NCBI GenBank assembly: GCA_965153355.1 | Contig: OZ231127.1 | Coordinates: 85,932,001-85,996,000, forward strand | Source: Flaccisagitta enflata | Taxonomy: Eukaryota; Chaetognatha; Sagittoidea; Aphragmophora | Direction: 5' to 3' | DNA length: 64,000 nucleotides | Shown here: piece by piece, positions 34,322 to 45,127 of the stretch | Layout: the number at the start of each line of letters is the position of its first letter | Numbering within the stretch: position 1 is the stretch's first letter | The notes under the pieces: model-generated | The model's database searches: none | Seen by the model: only the letters and a program-made list of their open reading frames with translations | What the model was told of the DNA's origin: nothing | Translations under genes and position numbers: made by a program

Positions 34322-34896
34322 TAGGGGTTTTGGAAAAATATGAACATATCCTAGATTTTTGTTTAGAGGACTAAAAAAGGCTGTAGAACATGATTCTGAT
34401 ATTCATTTTGACCTAACGAGCCAAAATAATTAGCAACATTTTTTATATAAGAAATTGTGTTTTTTCTTGTTGAAACACTAATTTTCAAATATTTTTGGTT
34501 AATTTGGACTGAAATTAGTGTATTTTGATCATTTGTACTGTGATGATTAAATTTTTGGTGTGTTTACATGATATTTGCTAGTTTTGAAAATTTGCACTTT
34601 GATCTCATTTGCATATTGCGGTTTCGCGTTTTTCTCTTACAACATGCATGTTTTTTAAAGTATATCAATGAAATTCATACTGACTGCATATCTTACCCTA
34701 AGAAACTGTTCCAAAACATCAGTTTTTGAATTTCTTATTTTTGGGTCATTTCTTCATTTTTTGAGATTTTAACACTATTTTTGAACCTTTTAGACCCATT
34801 CAAAATTGTTCCAGGTTCACTCAAGTTTCAATTGCTATTGGTTCTTTATGTTTTTGTATAGTCCAAAATGTTTCATATTATACCATTTTTTTTATG

Positions 34897-35103
34897 AACA
34901 AGGCTATCGCATTACAAGTCGCGTGCGGTCTTGAAGACTAAAAGACTAAAAGACCTATAGCCCAAAAGATAAAACAACTAAAAGCAGGAGCAGTAATGCA
35001 AAAAACGCCCAAAAACGCCAAAAAAAGCTAAAGGCGACCGACAGACAGACCGACCGACCGACCGACCGACATAGCGGTTCATAGAGTGGCGTAGCACGCG
35101 ACT
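34897..35103 (-). mobile_element. Family A copy with an empty-site paralogue
   Basis: AACAAGGCTATCGCATTACA, AGTCGCGTGCGGTC, GACCGACCGACCGACCGAC and the terminal GTAGCACGCGACT. The equivalent place in element G copy 2 (about 40757-40770) reads TTTTTTTTAGGAAAAATAGC with no insertion. Confidence 0.9.
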
Positions 35104-35447
35104 AAAAATAGCTGTTTTTGGCACAAAAGACCTTTTGGCTCAAGTTAGATCAATATGAATATCAGAATGGTGTTCTACTGCCTTTCTAGGTCCCCTGAGC
35201 AAAAATCTGTGAGGTGTCATTTTTTTAAAGCTTTTTGCAATTGGGATCCCTGACCGAAAAATTGCATTCCTATTCCCAGGAATGACCAATATCATTCTTG
35301 AGAATCGATATCACTGTATAATGTGTTGTGTCACACAACCCCCAAACTTCACACAATTGTGCTCCGTGTCAATTACACTCAAAGTTCAGATACCTAGCCA
35401 AATCATCTGACATCTACAGTAAAGAAAAGGCTTGCTATTTTTGCCAG

Positions 35448-38426
35448 TTGAGATTGATCAACCTGTATCGTTTGAATGGGTCAACAAATCTGATTAAAGA
35501 AAATCAAGGCCCTAGCATTCAATTTGTGGGGATTTATCAAACTCAAACAGGCGGTCACTACGGAAATGTCATGATGCGTGGTCGACCTGTCTGCGATGAT
35601 GGTTGGGATACACCAGAAGCTCAAGTTGTTTGCCGAGAATTGCACTTCGGTAGTCAAACACATGCAGTTGCTACCACCAATAGTCTTTTTGGAAGTGTCT
35701 CCACAAATTTTCGTATTGATGACACACAATGTTCAGGATCTGAATCCAAGCTTAGTTACTGTAATTACCGCACAAGAAATAACTGTGGAAGCTCTGAAGG
35801 GGCGGGTGTTGTTTGCATTGATAACTCAAAACTGAAGTTGGTAGGAGGTGGCCCGAGAGAAGGAAATGTCTACATTGACAATCATCCAGTGTGTGATGAC
35901 AGCTGGGATCTGAATGATGGTCAGGTTGTTTGTAACATTCTGTATAGAGATCAGTTCTCCTCTCGCCCAGGAAGAATAGTACCAATATTTGAAGTTACTT
36001 ACAGCTCCGAATTTGGAAATAGTAACACTGATGAGTTTATACTCGATGATGTTCAGTGTTCTGGAAAAGAATACAAGTTGACAGATTGTGGTTTTTTAAC
36101 ACATGGAAAGGAAAACTGTAATCGTGGTGAAGTAGCAGGTGTCCGTTGCGCTAAATGCACACCAGAGGACTTGATGAAAATCATAGACCAGGTCCAAATG
36201 GAAAGAGACCTGCAGTCTGTAAAGAATACTATACTGTCGGCAAAAACAGCACTGAAGTCGCGATGCTATGCATGGGACTGTTCAAAAAAGGTCTTGAATT
36301 ACCCAGAATATTGTAAAGTCGTTGCATTTTTGGATAATGCATGGGCTGTTGTGAATTTAGATTTCAAACAGACCCAGGTCACGGTCAAATTTGATCCAGG
36401 TAAATTGATTAATCACCAATTTACAAAAGATCAAAGCAACAATTTACTGGATAGAATTGATAAACTGCAGGATCAAACAGAGTCATTCCAAAAGCAATTG
36501 GCAACTTACTTTGAAACCATAGCCGACTTTGACAAAAATAAAGCCATAGCAGATCATGATTCAAATTTCAAAGACTGGAATGATCAAAGGGGTAACTTTG
36601 ACGAAATATCTGCCACAATGCGACCTCTTATAGATGAACTGTTCAGATTTGCATTTGCTGCTCAGAGTGCTGAACTAGCTGAGAGAATTGCACATGTAGT
36701 GATGGCGACGATAGGTCTTGTGAAGCCAGCTGATGGAATTTTTAATCCAGGTGGAGTTGCAGATGCAGTAAGTAACCTTGAAGACAAAATTGGGGACTTG
36801 GCAGATTCAACTGCTACAATGGAAGACCTAAGTTTTATTTTTACACAAACACTCCCAGGCATGAGAACATTATGTGGCCAGATCCAAAAACAACTGACCA
36901 AAAATAAGCAAAAGTACAAAATAATCTCAGAAATTGCAGAAATTGATGAGGTAGAAAATTACACACCTGAGAAATGCCATGCTTTTTTGGAGGCTTACGC
37001 AGATTTTGATGCCTCAATCAGTAACATACAAATATCTGAATTCAAAATACTCTTGTCTCAAGTGGTAGATGATACTTGTGAAATACTTACCTCAGGCGGA
37101 GGAGGAGCAATCAAAGCTAGCATCCGAATGGGTGCCACAGATCTCTGCCCCAGACTAATGAAAAATTCGGCAATATTACAGGATGTTTTGGATGATCTTA
37201 GTGGCGTAGAGTCAGAAATGGTGGAATCTTTAGCAAATATTGTCCGGGCAAAGGTGTCTCAGACTGCGGCTCATGACTTAAGTAAAGTTGTTGGAAAATC
37301 TTCCAATGACAAAATTGAGGCAAAGATAGTCAGGCAAGAAGGAAAAGTAATTTATCAGATGCACAAGGTTAAGCTGATTAAATTGGCATGTGACACCATC
37401 AAATATATGTTTTATGGAGTTGAGCAAGATTTTTGCAAACCATTGAGAGAAAATCCGATGTTGGATTTGGGCCCATTAATAGCTTTCATCTACAGAGATA
37501 ATCACATGTGCAAGGATGGTTTTTCAAGAAAGGGGCAATTTTTGATACCTGCCAAAATGAGGTATGGCGATGAGTCCTTACCAAATGGCATACTTGACCT
37601 CAGTCAACTCTTGCACCCCAAACGCAGACGTAACCACGTCCTTTTTCAAATACCCGACGTCGCCTGGTTAGTGAGAAATGGCTGGATCGATGAAAGTGAG
37701 CAAAACGAAGGCCCCTTTTTTGTTAAACAATTGCGATTATTTCCCTTGCCAGTCATGACAACTGATGGTAAAAAAATGGATTCAATCAGTACCAGTTTTT
37801 CCCTTGTCAAGAATTTTGTTGGGAACGATATTTACCACATTGATGATGTCATGGCCAATCAATTTTCTTACAATGAAAATGAGATGAGGTGTGACCAAAG
37901 CATGAAATCAATGAGCCCATATAGTTTAACAAATTGTGAGAAGGTTGCCGATATTTGTCAAACATCAAGTGGAAAATTTGCAGGCCCCATCTATCCTTCC
38001 TTAATGGCAATTTGGAATGTTACCTTTGATATTCCCATTCGCTATAAAACGCATCAGCCTTTTCCAACCACTCCATTTCAACTGAGCGTTGAAGCCGAAA
38101 TTTGCTTCCGTTACAACCAAAGAAAAAAAGATGATCATGCCAAATTTTCTGGATCTTGTTGCGCAGATAATGGGAGATATTCCGATATTAACGAGGATTG
38201 CCGATTATGTCCTAAAAACTCAGTTCCAAGACTTCATGGCTATTTTTGTGAGTCATGTCCCATCGGACAGGAGCCCAGAAATCCGGGGCCTAAGAGTTAC
38301 GGCTGCCTCCCATGTCAGATAGATACATTCAAAAACACGACAGGTAATGTTGCCTGTAAACCCTGCAAGACTGGAGAGCACACAGAAAATAGAACTGGAC
38401 GCTCTTATTGCAGTAAAATGCAGTAA
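35448..38426 (+). CDS. Two-SRCR-domain protein with helical middle and Cys-rich C-terminus (terminal exon)
   Basis: The frame is open from a TAA at 35319 to TAA 38424-38426 (up to 1032 codons) but lacks an early ATG. A strong acceptor (TTGCTATTTTTGCCAG) suggests the exon starts at 35448 (LRLINLYRLN). Residue numbers below count from 35328. SRCR domain 1 spans about 64-163 (GRPVCDDGWD, AQVVCREL, DDTQCSGSE, GAGVVC). SRCR 2 spans about 168-274 (HPVCDDSWD, GQVVCNIL, LDDVQCSGKE, GVRC). A long charged, mostly helical region of about 660 residues with few Cys follows and resembles no family I can name. The end (about 944-1032) has a GCC2/GCC3 (ephrin-receptor-like) Cys pattern (CLPCQIDTFKNTTGN, CKPCKTGEHTENRTG). 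No transmembrane segment is evident, so a secreted protein is likely. The signal peptide must be in an upstream exon. SRCR domains bind proteins or polysaccharides, often in adhesion or immunity. Confidence 0.88.
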   Translation: MRLINLYRLNGSTNLIKENQGPSIQFVGIYQTQTGGHYGNVMMRGRPVCDDGWDTPEAQVVCRELHFGSQTHAVATTNSLFGSVSTNFRIDDTQCSGSESKLSYCNYRTRNNCGSSEGAGVVCIDNSKLKLVGGGPREGNVYIDNHPVCDDSWDLNDGQVVCNILYRDQFSSRPGRIVPIFEVTYSSEFGNSNTDEFILDDVQCSGKEYKLTDCGFLTHGKENCNRGEVAGVRCAKCTPEDLMKIIDQVQMERDLQSVKNTILSAKTALKSRCYAWDCSKKVLNYPEYCKVVAFLDNAWAVVNLDFKQTQVTVKFDPGKLINHQFTKDQSNNLLDRIDKLQDQTESFQKQLATYFETIADFDKNKAIADHDSNFKDWNDQRGNFDEISATMRPLIDELFRFAFAAQSAELAERIAHVVMATIGLVKPADGIFNPGGVADAVSNLEDKIGDLADSTATMEDLSFIFTQTLPGMRTLCGQIQKQLTKNKQKYKIISEIAEIDEVENYTPEKCHAFLEAYADFDASISNIQISEFKILLSQVVDDTCEILTSGGGGAIKASIRMGATDLCPRLMKNSAILQDVLDDLSGVESEMVESLANIVRAKVSQTAAHDLSKVVGKSSNDKIEAKIVRQEGKVIYQMHKVKLIKLACDTIKYMFYGVEQDFCKPLRENPMLDLGPLIAFIYRDNHMCKDGFSRKGQFLIPAKMRYGDESLPNGILDLSQLLHPKRRRNHVLFQIPDVAWLVRNGWIDESEQNEGPFFVKQLRLFPLPVMTTDGKKMDSISTSFSLVKNFVGNDIYHIDDVMANQFSYNENEMRCDQSMKSMSPYSLTNCEKVADICQTSSGKFAGPIYPSLMAIWNVTFDIPIRYKTHQPFPTTPFQLSVEAEICFRYNQRKKDDHAKFSGSCCADNGRYSDINEDCRLCPKNSVPRLHGYFCESCPIGQEPRNPGPKSYGCLPCQIDTFKNTTGNVACKPCKTGEHTENRTGRSYCSKMQ

Positions 38427-38965
38427 AATATGATAAAAGGTCGAGACGACAAGGAACTGATATCTATAGAATCCATTTTTTCCAACTCTGGCAAGGAATT
38501 AAACCCAATGAAAAAAAGCGCTTGTTAAAACGGCTCTCTTACATTTGAGTTTGACAACATTACTTTACAACAAAAATTCGAGAATAAGGAAGGCCTTTGG
38601 AGCTCTAACTGGTGTTTCATCCGGACCCCTCACAACTATCCTTAGAATTATCATAATCCACTTCAGACCTTACCAAAATGCGGCTCAACAGATACATATC
38701 AACAGCAAGAAAAATCTATAATTGTCGGCTATTTGTGAAATGTGTAAGTGACAAGAAAGAGTACCAGACAAGTGTGCTGAACGCCCCTGGCTCCCCACAT
38801 CCATCTAATCTTCCCATTGTAAAATGCTCATAACGCCCATAACCTTAAATCCAGATCCTTCCCACTAATTGAGACAAATCCATCAAGTTACTCTGAGTCA
38901 ACCCCAAACTCTATAAAATTATGAAGCCATTATCCAAATAAAGCAAAACAAATTACCAAAGAATA
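38427..38965 (+). other. Probable 3' untranslated region of the SRCR gene
   Basis: Non-coding sequence without repeat signatures between the stop codon and a canonical AATAAA at 38937-38942. Confidence 0.6.
38937..38942 (+). promoter_or_regulatory. Poly(A) signal AATAAA
   Basis: Canonical hexamer about 510 bp after the SRCR gene stop; the first such site on the plus strand after the stop. Confidence 0.55.
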
Positions 38966-40298
38966 AGTGAATTATCAAAAGATAATGTAGTTACCAAAGG
39001 CAGTGTTGTGAAGAAACCATACCCTTTGAGGCAAGAATCGAGAGTCAACCAAATGGGACCACCGGAAATTCTTTACCTAGGTACTGAATTATATGAGTTG
39101 GAGAACATTAATTTACAAGCATGATCGAAAAAAAACTGTATGCAAGGATGAAGAAATCCGCAATTGATTGCACATACAAAAAAAGAGCTCCAAGCCTCTT
39201 TTTGATGGCTTAAAGCTGTACACAAGACAGTAATTTAGAAAGTAAAACATCGCAAGAGACAGAAAAACGAGCGCCAATTTTGTACAATCAAGACATTTCA
39301 CTTTTAACGATCACATCAATAATCGAGATGATCAAAGAAGTTGATTTGGGGTGACGGTGATGAAGAAAAGTATGGGAGAATGATCATTTAAGTTTGTTTA
39401 AAACATGCAAGTTTGTTTAATGTGAACTTCACCTTTTATACTATTGATAAAACAATCAAATTTCTTCGATTCTTCAATCAAGTTTAGTGCGGTGGTATTG
39501 GGAGTTTTGGGACATTAAAAAGTTTGACCTTTTCCTGGTCAGAAGTGCCTATGTACCACGCAAAATGTACCCTAATGCATTAGTGCTCTGTTTCAATAAA
39601 AAGAACAGCAGCATTGGACAATTAGTTGTAGCCTGGAAAGCTTTTTGAAAGATCTTTCATTCGAGTTGTGTGTGGAATTCCTAGCTCAAACGGTTTGGAA
39701 GCTACAGTGATTTGTACAAGTCTACTGGTTGTTATATCATTTTCTCTGTTTTCTAGAAAATTTCAAAATCTCTCCCATTATAACAAGGGTAAAAAAATCA
39801 TTCGATTTGGGAAATTTTTTAGGAGCTGTTAGATGAAGGTATGTTCTACTACCATGTTAAATTTCCTCAAAATCAGAGAAGTTTTACTTAGGTTGTTGGA
39901 TAATTGTTTTTGAGCACTGATTCCTGACCTGAGGTAGTGATGTTCAAGTTGCTCTAACTTTTAAACAGTTCGAGCCAGCATTCCCAAACATGACTCAATT
40001 GAAAAATCTTTCCAAGAGCTTTTTAAACATCACCGATTTTAATTAGTTTCTCTCAAATCAAGGTAGATAAAATTAGTTCTTAAAATTCCGCCATAATTTA
40101 TTTCCCCAAGGTTAGAGTTACCCAGTTGAGCTAAATCAATCACTTTTTATTTCTTGTGGAGGATATCTTAAAGTTTGATAAGCACGGAGAGAAAAATAGT
40201 GCTTTTAACTTCAAAATTTCTTTTTCTGCCCAAAAAGCGCAACCGCTAAAAGCATTATGTGAGGTATGCGGTCAAACTGATAGTTTTGTCAGCCTGTC
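38966..40298. other. Unassigned DNA, partly decayed foldback-type sequence
   Basis: No exon recognised. The stretch 39640-40040 contains CCTAGCTCAAACGGTTTGGA and a CTCTAACTTTTAAACAGTTC module similar to the interior of the ~600-bp TA elements, but I found no matching termini. Confidence 0.4.
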
Positions 40299-40946
40299 GG
40301 CCAGGAATCTCGATGGAGAAAATCTCAATTTTAAGGGTTATGAAAAAAAAATGGACCCATCCCAGATTTTTGCACAGGGGACCTAAAAAGGCTGTAGAAC
40401 AAGATTCTGACATGTTTTTTCTTTTTATAGAAGTTAAACACAATAGAAAATTGAGTTCTTACCTTTTCAAAGCCATTTTTTGCAAAAACCGCACTTTGAT
40501 CTCATTTGCATATTGCGGTTTTGTGTTTTTTGCTTATCACGGCCATGTTTTTTTAAGTAAATCGATGAAATTCAAACTGACAGCATATTTTACCCTAAGA
40601 AACTGTTTCAAAACATCAGTTTTGACAATTTTGAGCATTTTAATGCTATTTTTGAACCTCATAGACCGATTTAAAATTGTTCTAGAGTCACTCAAATATC
40701 AATTACTATTGGGACTTTATGTTTCTGTAAAAAAAAGTCAAAAACATTTCATTTAATACCATTTTTTTTAGGAAAAATAGCCTTTTTTTGCAATAAAAAC
40801 CGTTTCTTTTTTTTTTTTGCTCAAATTAGGTCAAAATGAACATCAGAATCTTGTTCTACAGCCTCTTTAGGTCCCCTGTGCAAAAATCTGGGATGGGTCT
40901 ATTTTTTTTTTTTTTTTAAAGAATTTTGCAAGTGAGAATTCTGGCC
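40299..40946. mobile_element. Foldback element family G, copy 2, uninterrupted
   Basis: Ends GGCCAGGAATC and GAATTCTGGCC. Arms include CCCAGATTTTTGCACAGGGG and, inverted, CCCCTGTGCAAAAATCTGGG; GGCTGTAGAACAAGATTCTG and its complement. This is the intact reference for the two insertions seen in copy 1. Confidence 0.85.
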
Positions 40947-41463
40947 GCTGTCAGGTAATCATTTTGTTTATTATTTGTAAAGTATAATTGTGAGCAATTC
41001 GGAGTAAACAACATTGAAAGCTGGGGGAAAATCTTTCACAGCTTCACGTTCTGAGTCCAGACAGCCCCAGACACCCCCGTCCAGCTACCCCCGTCCAGTC
41101 ACGGCCGTCTTGCAACGATGAAATAACCTGGTCGTCTTGGCGTATGACTATAGTCGACTATCTCACCGACTGAACAAAACATGTTTGTACCTAAGGATCG
41201 AATACAAGAATTATGTATGATTAGTTGAAGATACGTTTTCAATTTAACAGTCTCTCATCCTGTCGTAGGTTTGTAGTTTTGAGATCTAAATACTGAGCTG
41301 TTCGCCGCGATTTTACTAGGTTTAGATCATTTTCGATTGCTTTTGAAGTGTACGAAGTAACCACGCCACTGGGCCTCTTTTCCGTAATTATGTATGTGCG
41401 GAGCAAACAGAGGAAGGGGGTCTAATCCCCATTCGCCGTAAAACCATGTGACAAGGTCCATAT

Positions 41464-41685
41464 CAGCTCCTGTAGTCGTTTGTCCTTTGTCGTTTGATGT
41501 TCGTTGTTTGTCGTTTGTCGTTTGTCGTTCGACGGTTGTTGTTTGTCGTCTGTTGTTCGTCTTTTGTCGTTTGTCCTTTGTCGTTTGATGTTCGTTGTTT
41601 GTCGTTTGTCGTTTGATGTTTGTCGTCTGTCGTTTGTCGTTCGTAGTTCGTCCTTCGTCGTTGATCGTTCGTCGTTGATACGCGT
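41464..41685. repeat. Degenerate heptamer array (GTCGTTT)n
   Basis: About 30 units of CGTTTGT/CGTTCGT/TGATGTT with period 7. Open frames on both strands (RQTTNDK-type peptides) are translations of it. Confidence 0.92.
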
Positions 41686-41751
41686 GCCGAATGTCGCAAA
41701 TCGCGATTCACTGTGATTTCGCCGTCGCGGTTGACAGAGGACAGAGTCAAG

Positions 41752-41754
<3 letters not shown>

Positions 41755-41788
<34 letters not shown>
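41755..41788. repeat. (AG)n microsatellite
   Basis: About 16 AG units. Confidence 0.95.
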
Positions 41789-41790
<2 letters not shown>

Positions 41791-41950
41791 AAGAGAGAGT
41801 TAGAGTGATAAGTAGTACTCGTGGGACGGCGGAGCACCAGACAGCCCAAGCTTAATGGAGACATGAGAAAGGCCGGTAACTTGATGAATTGAGTAATTAA
41901 AACGAGAGAATGAATAGGATGGAATAGAGTGAAAGAATTAAAGGGAGATT

Positions 41951-41951
<1 letters not shown>

Positions 41952-42047
<96 letters not shown>
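41952..42047. repeat. (AG)n then (ACAG)n microsatellite
   Basis: About 34 AG units, then six ACAG units. Confidence 0.97.
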
Positions 42048-42049
<2 letters not shown>

Positions 42050-42103
42050 AAATATTGGAAGAAGGCTAGACTGTTGGATAGATACACTTCCGTGCGTAAA
42101 ACA

Positions 42104-42492
42104 TCGTGAAGATTACGGAAACCTTAAAAAAAGGTTAGCACCCCTACCTACAGCTCATGACAAAACTTCCACAGGGTCATAAGGGGTATCATTCTGTAGC
42201 TTCTCACAGTACAATTTACGCTACCGAGGCGATTTTTCATTTCGCTCCCGTTCTTGAGAAATTTTACCTCAATCATTGGCGGCGGACACCCCCTTCAAGG
42301 GGGCCCCTTGCAGGTAAAAAAATCCGCCTTATAGAGTGAGTATATCTTGAACGGAGGCGAAATTCAAAATTCGCCTCGGTGGCGTAAATTGTATTGAGAT
42401 AAGCTATTGAATGATAGCATACACGATCATGTGGCTAAGGCGACATGAGCTGCAAGGGGGAGGGTGCTATACCTTTACCGTAATCTTCACGT
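42104..42492. mobile_element. Foldback element with two nested arm pairs
   Basis: Outer arms: CGTGAAGATTACGG (42106) and CCGTAATCTTCACG (42478), plus TAGCACCC/GGGTGCTA. Inner arms: ACAATTTACGCTACCGAGGC (42211) and GCCTCGGTGGCGTAAATTGT (42377). The centre contains a CCCCCTTCAAGGGGGCCCC hairpin. Confidence 0.8.
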
Positions 42493-42511
42493 TGTATTCA
42501 ACGTGTATGTG

Positions 42512-42577
<66 letters not shown>

Positions 42578-42578
42578 T
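42512..42578. repeat. (TAGA)n microsatellite
   Basis: About 16 perfect TAGA units close to the right end of the foldback element. Confidence 0.97.
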
Positions 42579-42845
42579 AAAGATAAACAGATAGATGGAC
42601 AGCAAGCTAGACAAATAGATAGACAGAAAGCTTCGTAGATGGAAAGGAAAAAACCGCTGGTAAAGTGGAATAAGAAAAATGAGATGAGAAAATCAATTTT
42701 GAAAATAGGTTTGAGGGAAAGGGAAGGATAAAGATAAGAATTGAGAGAAAATTGAAGAGGTGGCAATCTGATCATCAGCATACAAGCCGCGTTAACCATG
42801 AAGAAAAAATAAAGTGATAGAAGAAGAAAAAAAGAAGAATAGTCG

Positions 42846-43075
42846 CAAAAGCGTTAGATGGTCAGCGGTACCCGTTGCCCCTAAGTGAGTGTATGAGGGT
42901 GTGAGATGGTGAGAGGGGCAGCGGCCCTGAAGGAGCCGATGACCTATGCTGTTTTTATTTGAGCCTGGAGGCTGGAATCGGGGCCTTGAAGCTGGGATTT
43001 GAGCTTTGAGGCAGGGATTTGAGCCTCTTGGCTGAGATTTGAGCCTTGAGACTGGGATTTGACAGGTATTTCGCC
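42846..43075 (-). mobile_element. Family B copy, truncated, reverse orientation
   Basis: ATGGTCAGCGGTACCCGTTG, GGGGCAGCGGCCCTGAAGGA, GCCGATGACCTATGCTG, then 20-bp units GGGATTTGAGCCTTGAGACT. Confidence 0.8.
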
Positions 43076-43118
43076 GCGTGCCAATATAGCGTTACAACAC
43101 TTGTGTTGTTCAGTGTGT

Positions 43119-43240
43119 TGTAACTGTTGGTATGCCTGCGTTACGTAACGACCTAAAAACGCCTTAGTGACACACTTGGAGGTTTCATAAAGTGTGTTTT
43201 TTGGCGTTACGAAACGCAGGCATACCAACAGTTACGTAAC
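43119..43240. repeat. Palindromic segment with CGTTACGTAACG motifs
   Basis: TAACTGTTGGTATGCCTGCG (43119) is mirrored by CGCAGGCATACCAACAGTTA (43215). Further small palindromes (ACAACACTTGTGTTGT at 43093; GTTACGTAAC) lie beside it. Confidence 0.8.
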
Positions 43241-43458
43241 GTCTGTTAATTGGACTTATGAAACGGTCCTTGATGGAAGCTACATTTACATGCAGTCATT
43301 GCTAGATTTATCATTTGATTGACAATAGAAGCACGCCATCATATCATACACGCCAATTGTAGCTGTGTCAACACACCATTTTTTTTGCAGTGTCAGCACC
43401 TCTACTTTTGGTTGTCTCAACACGCCTCTCTGTGGTCATCTTAAATTCTCTTGAGAAT

Positions 43459-43625
43459 TGTGTCAACATGCCCATTTTTGTGAGTGTCAACACGCCCATT
43501 TTTGTTAGTGTCAACACACCCATTTTTGCAAGTGTCAACACACCCATTTTTGTAAGTGTCAACACGCCCATTTTTGTAAGTGTCAACACACCTATTTTTG
43601 TAAGTGTCAACACGCCCATTTTTCT
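43459..43625. repeat. 24-bp minisatellite, about 7 copies
   Basis: Units GTGTCAACACGCCCATTTTT plus GTAA. Period 24 is a multiple of three, so one repeat peptide runs in each frame; this is not evidence of coding. Confidence 0.93.
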
Positions 43626-43973
43626 TCTTCTCCTCCACCCCCCCTCCTCTCCTCGGACTCAAATTCTAGGCTTGGCTGGAAATTTTGCCTGTAGGCAGAG
43701 TTTGAGTCTGAGAGGAAGAGGAAGATGGACCACGGAAGAAGAAGGTGAAGGAGAAGATTAGCCATTTATGAGTAAGCATCCACTTAATCACGAAATTCGT
43801 GCTTTAGTTAAACTTGTTTTCACTGGAGCACGACGTTGTGCTTCATTGAACTTTGGAGCTCGTGCTTCAGTGAAATGGGGAAAATTAGTGCTCAATATGA
43901 CGTGCTACAGTGGAAGTGAAATACACTCATTCTTCAACAAAAAATCCTCTATTTCATCTCTCAATTGCCCCTG

Positions 43974-44397
<424 letters not shown>

Positions 44398-44506
44398 TCC
44401 TCCTGCCATTTGATTTTGTGCAGATTTAAAAACCTGACAGGGTTTCCAGAGCCTAAGAAGATATTTCCAGGCCTGTGGCTCTCTCTCTTTCTCTCTCTCT
44501 CTCTTC

Positions 44507-44868
44507 AGTTGTGTGCATGGCAACTCGACATCCCGCTCTGTCAGTTGGTTGGTAACACTTTACTATTTTCATTCTTTTGTAGTATTTTTTCACTGCTCCT
44601 GCCCAAATGCTCCAGGGACCTCAAAAATAAACTTTGTCCGTCCGTCAGTCCGTTGGTCGGTTGGTCCCTCCGGTCGGGTTGTCGGTCCGTGGTGATCGGG
44701 GTGGAAAGGTAACGCGCATTTCCACCCTGCCACCGCGTCCGCGACTGGTAGTTAACCCCGTGTATCCGGCCTTGTTTCACTGCTCCTGCCCAAATGCTCC
44801 AGGGACCTCAAAAATAGCCCCTACCCACCCGCACGCAACTTGCGTAGCCATACATCTGGCCTTGTTCT
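44507..44868 (+). mobile_element. Family A composite with a 39-bp direct duplication
   Basis: Starts AGTTGTGTGCATGGCAACTC. CACTGCTCCTGCCCAAATGC (and the following 19 bp) occurs at 44590 and again at 44777. Between them lie a GTCCGTCAGTCCGTTGGTC tract and a full CCGTGTATCCGGCCTTGTTT end. It ends with a second CCATACATCTGGCCTTGTTC end against a CTT tract. Confidence 0.8.
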
Positions 44869-45122
44869 TCTTCCTTGTTTTCTTCTGTCTTCTGCTTTTT
44901 TTTCTTCTTCTCCTTCTTCTTCTTCTACTTCTTCAACCCCTCTTCTTCTTCTTCTTCCTCTTCTTCTTAACTATTGCTATTTACTTCTTCTTCTTCTAAC
45001 TTCTTCTTCTTCTTCTTCTTCTTCTCCTTTATTTCTTTTTCTTTTCTTCTTCTTCTTCTTCTTCTTCTTCTTCTTCTTCTTCTTCTTCTTCTTCTTCTTC
45101 TTCTTCTTTCTTCTTCTTCGCC
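44868..45122. repeat. (CTT)n microsatellite, abutting family A and family B
   Basis: CTT units with interruptions. The left edge is the CCTTGTTC end of a family A copy; the right edge runs into the CCTTTTTGGGCAGCGG start of a family B copy. Confidence 0.95.
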
Positions 45123-45127
45123 TTCTC

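Larger units (their letters stand above)
33876..35255. mobile_element. Foldback element family G, copy 1, carrying H1 and family A insertions
   Basis: Ends GGTCAGGGATCC and GGGATCCCTGACC. Arms carry GGCTGTAGAACATGATTCTG and, inverted, AGAATGGTGTTCTACTGCCT. The middle (34580-34890) matches copy 2 at 40490-40770 (CTTTGATCTCATTTGCATAT, CCCTAAGAAACTGTT). H1 interrupts the left arm and a family A copy interrupts the right side. Confidence 0.85.

Noticed and set aside
43374-43761. Repeat peptide VNTPIFVS from the 24-bp minisatellite
   Set aside because: Period 24 gives an automatic repeat peptide; flanking sequence is non-coding in character.
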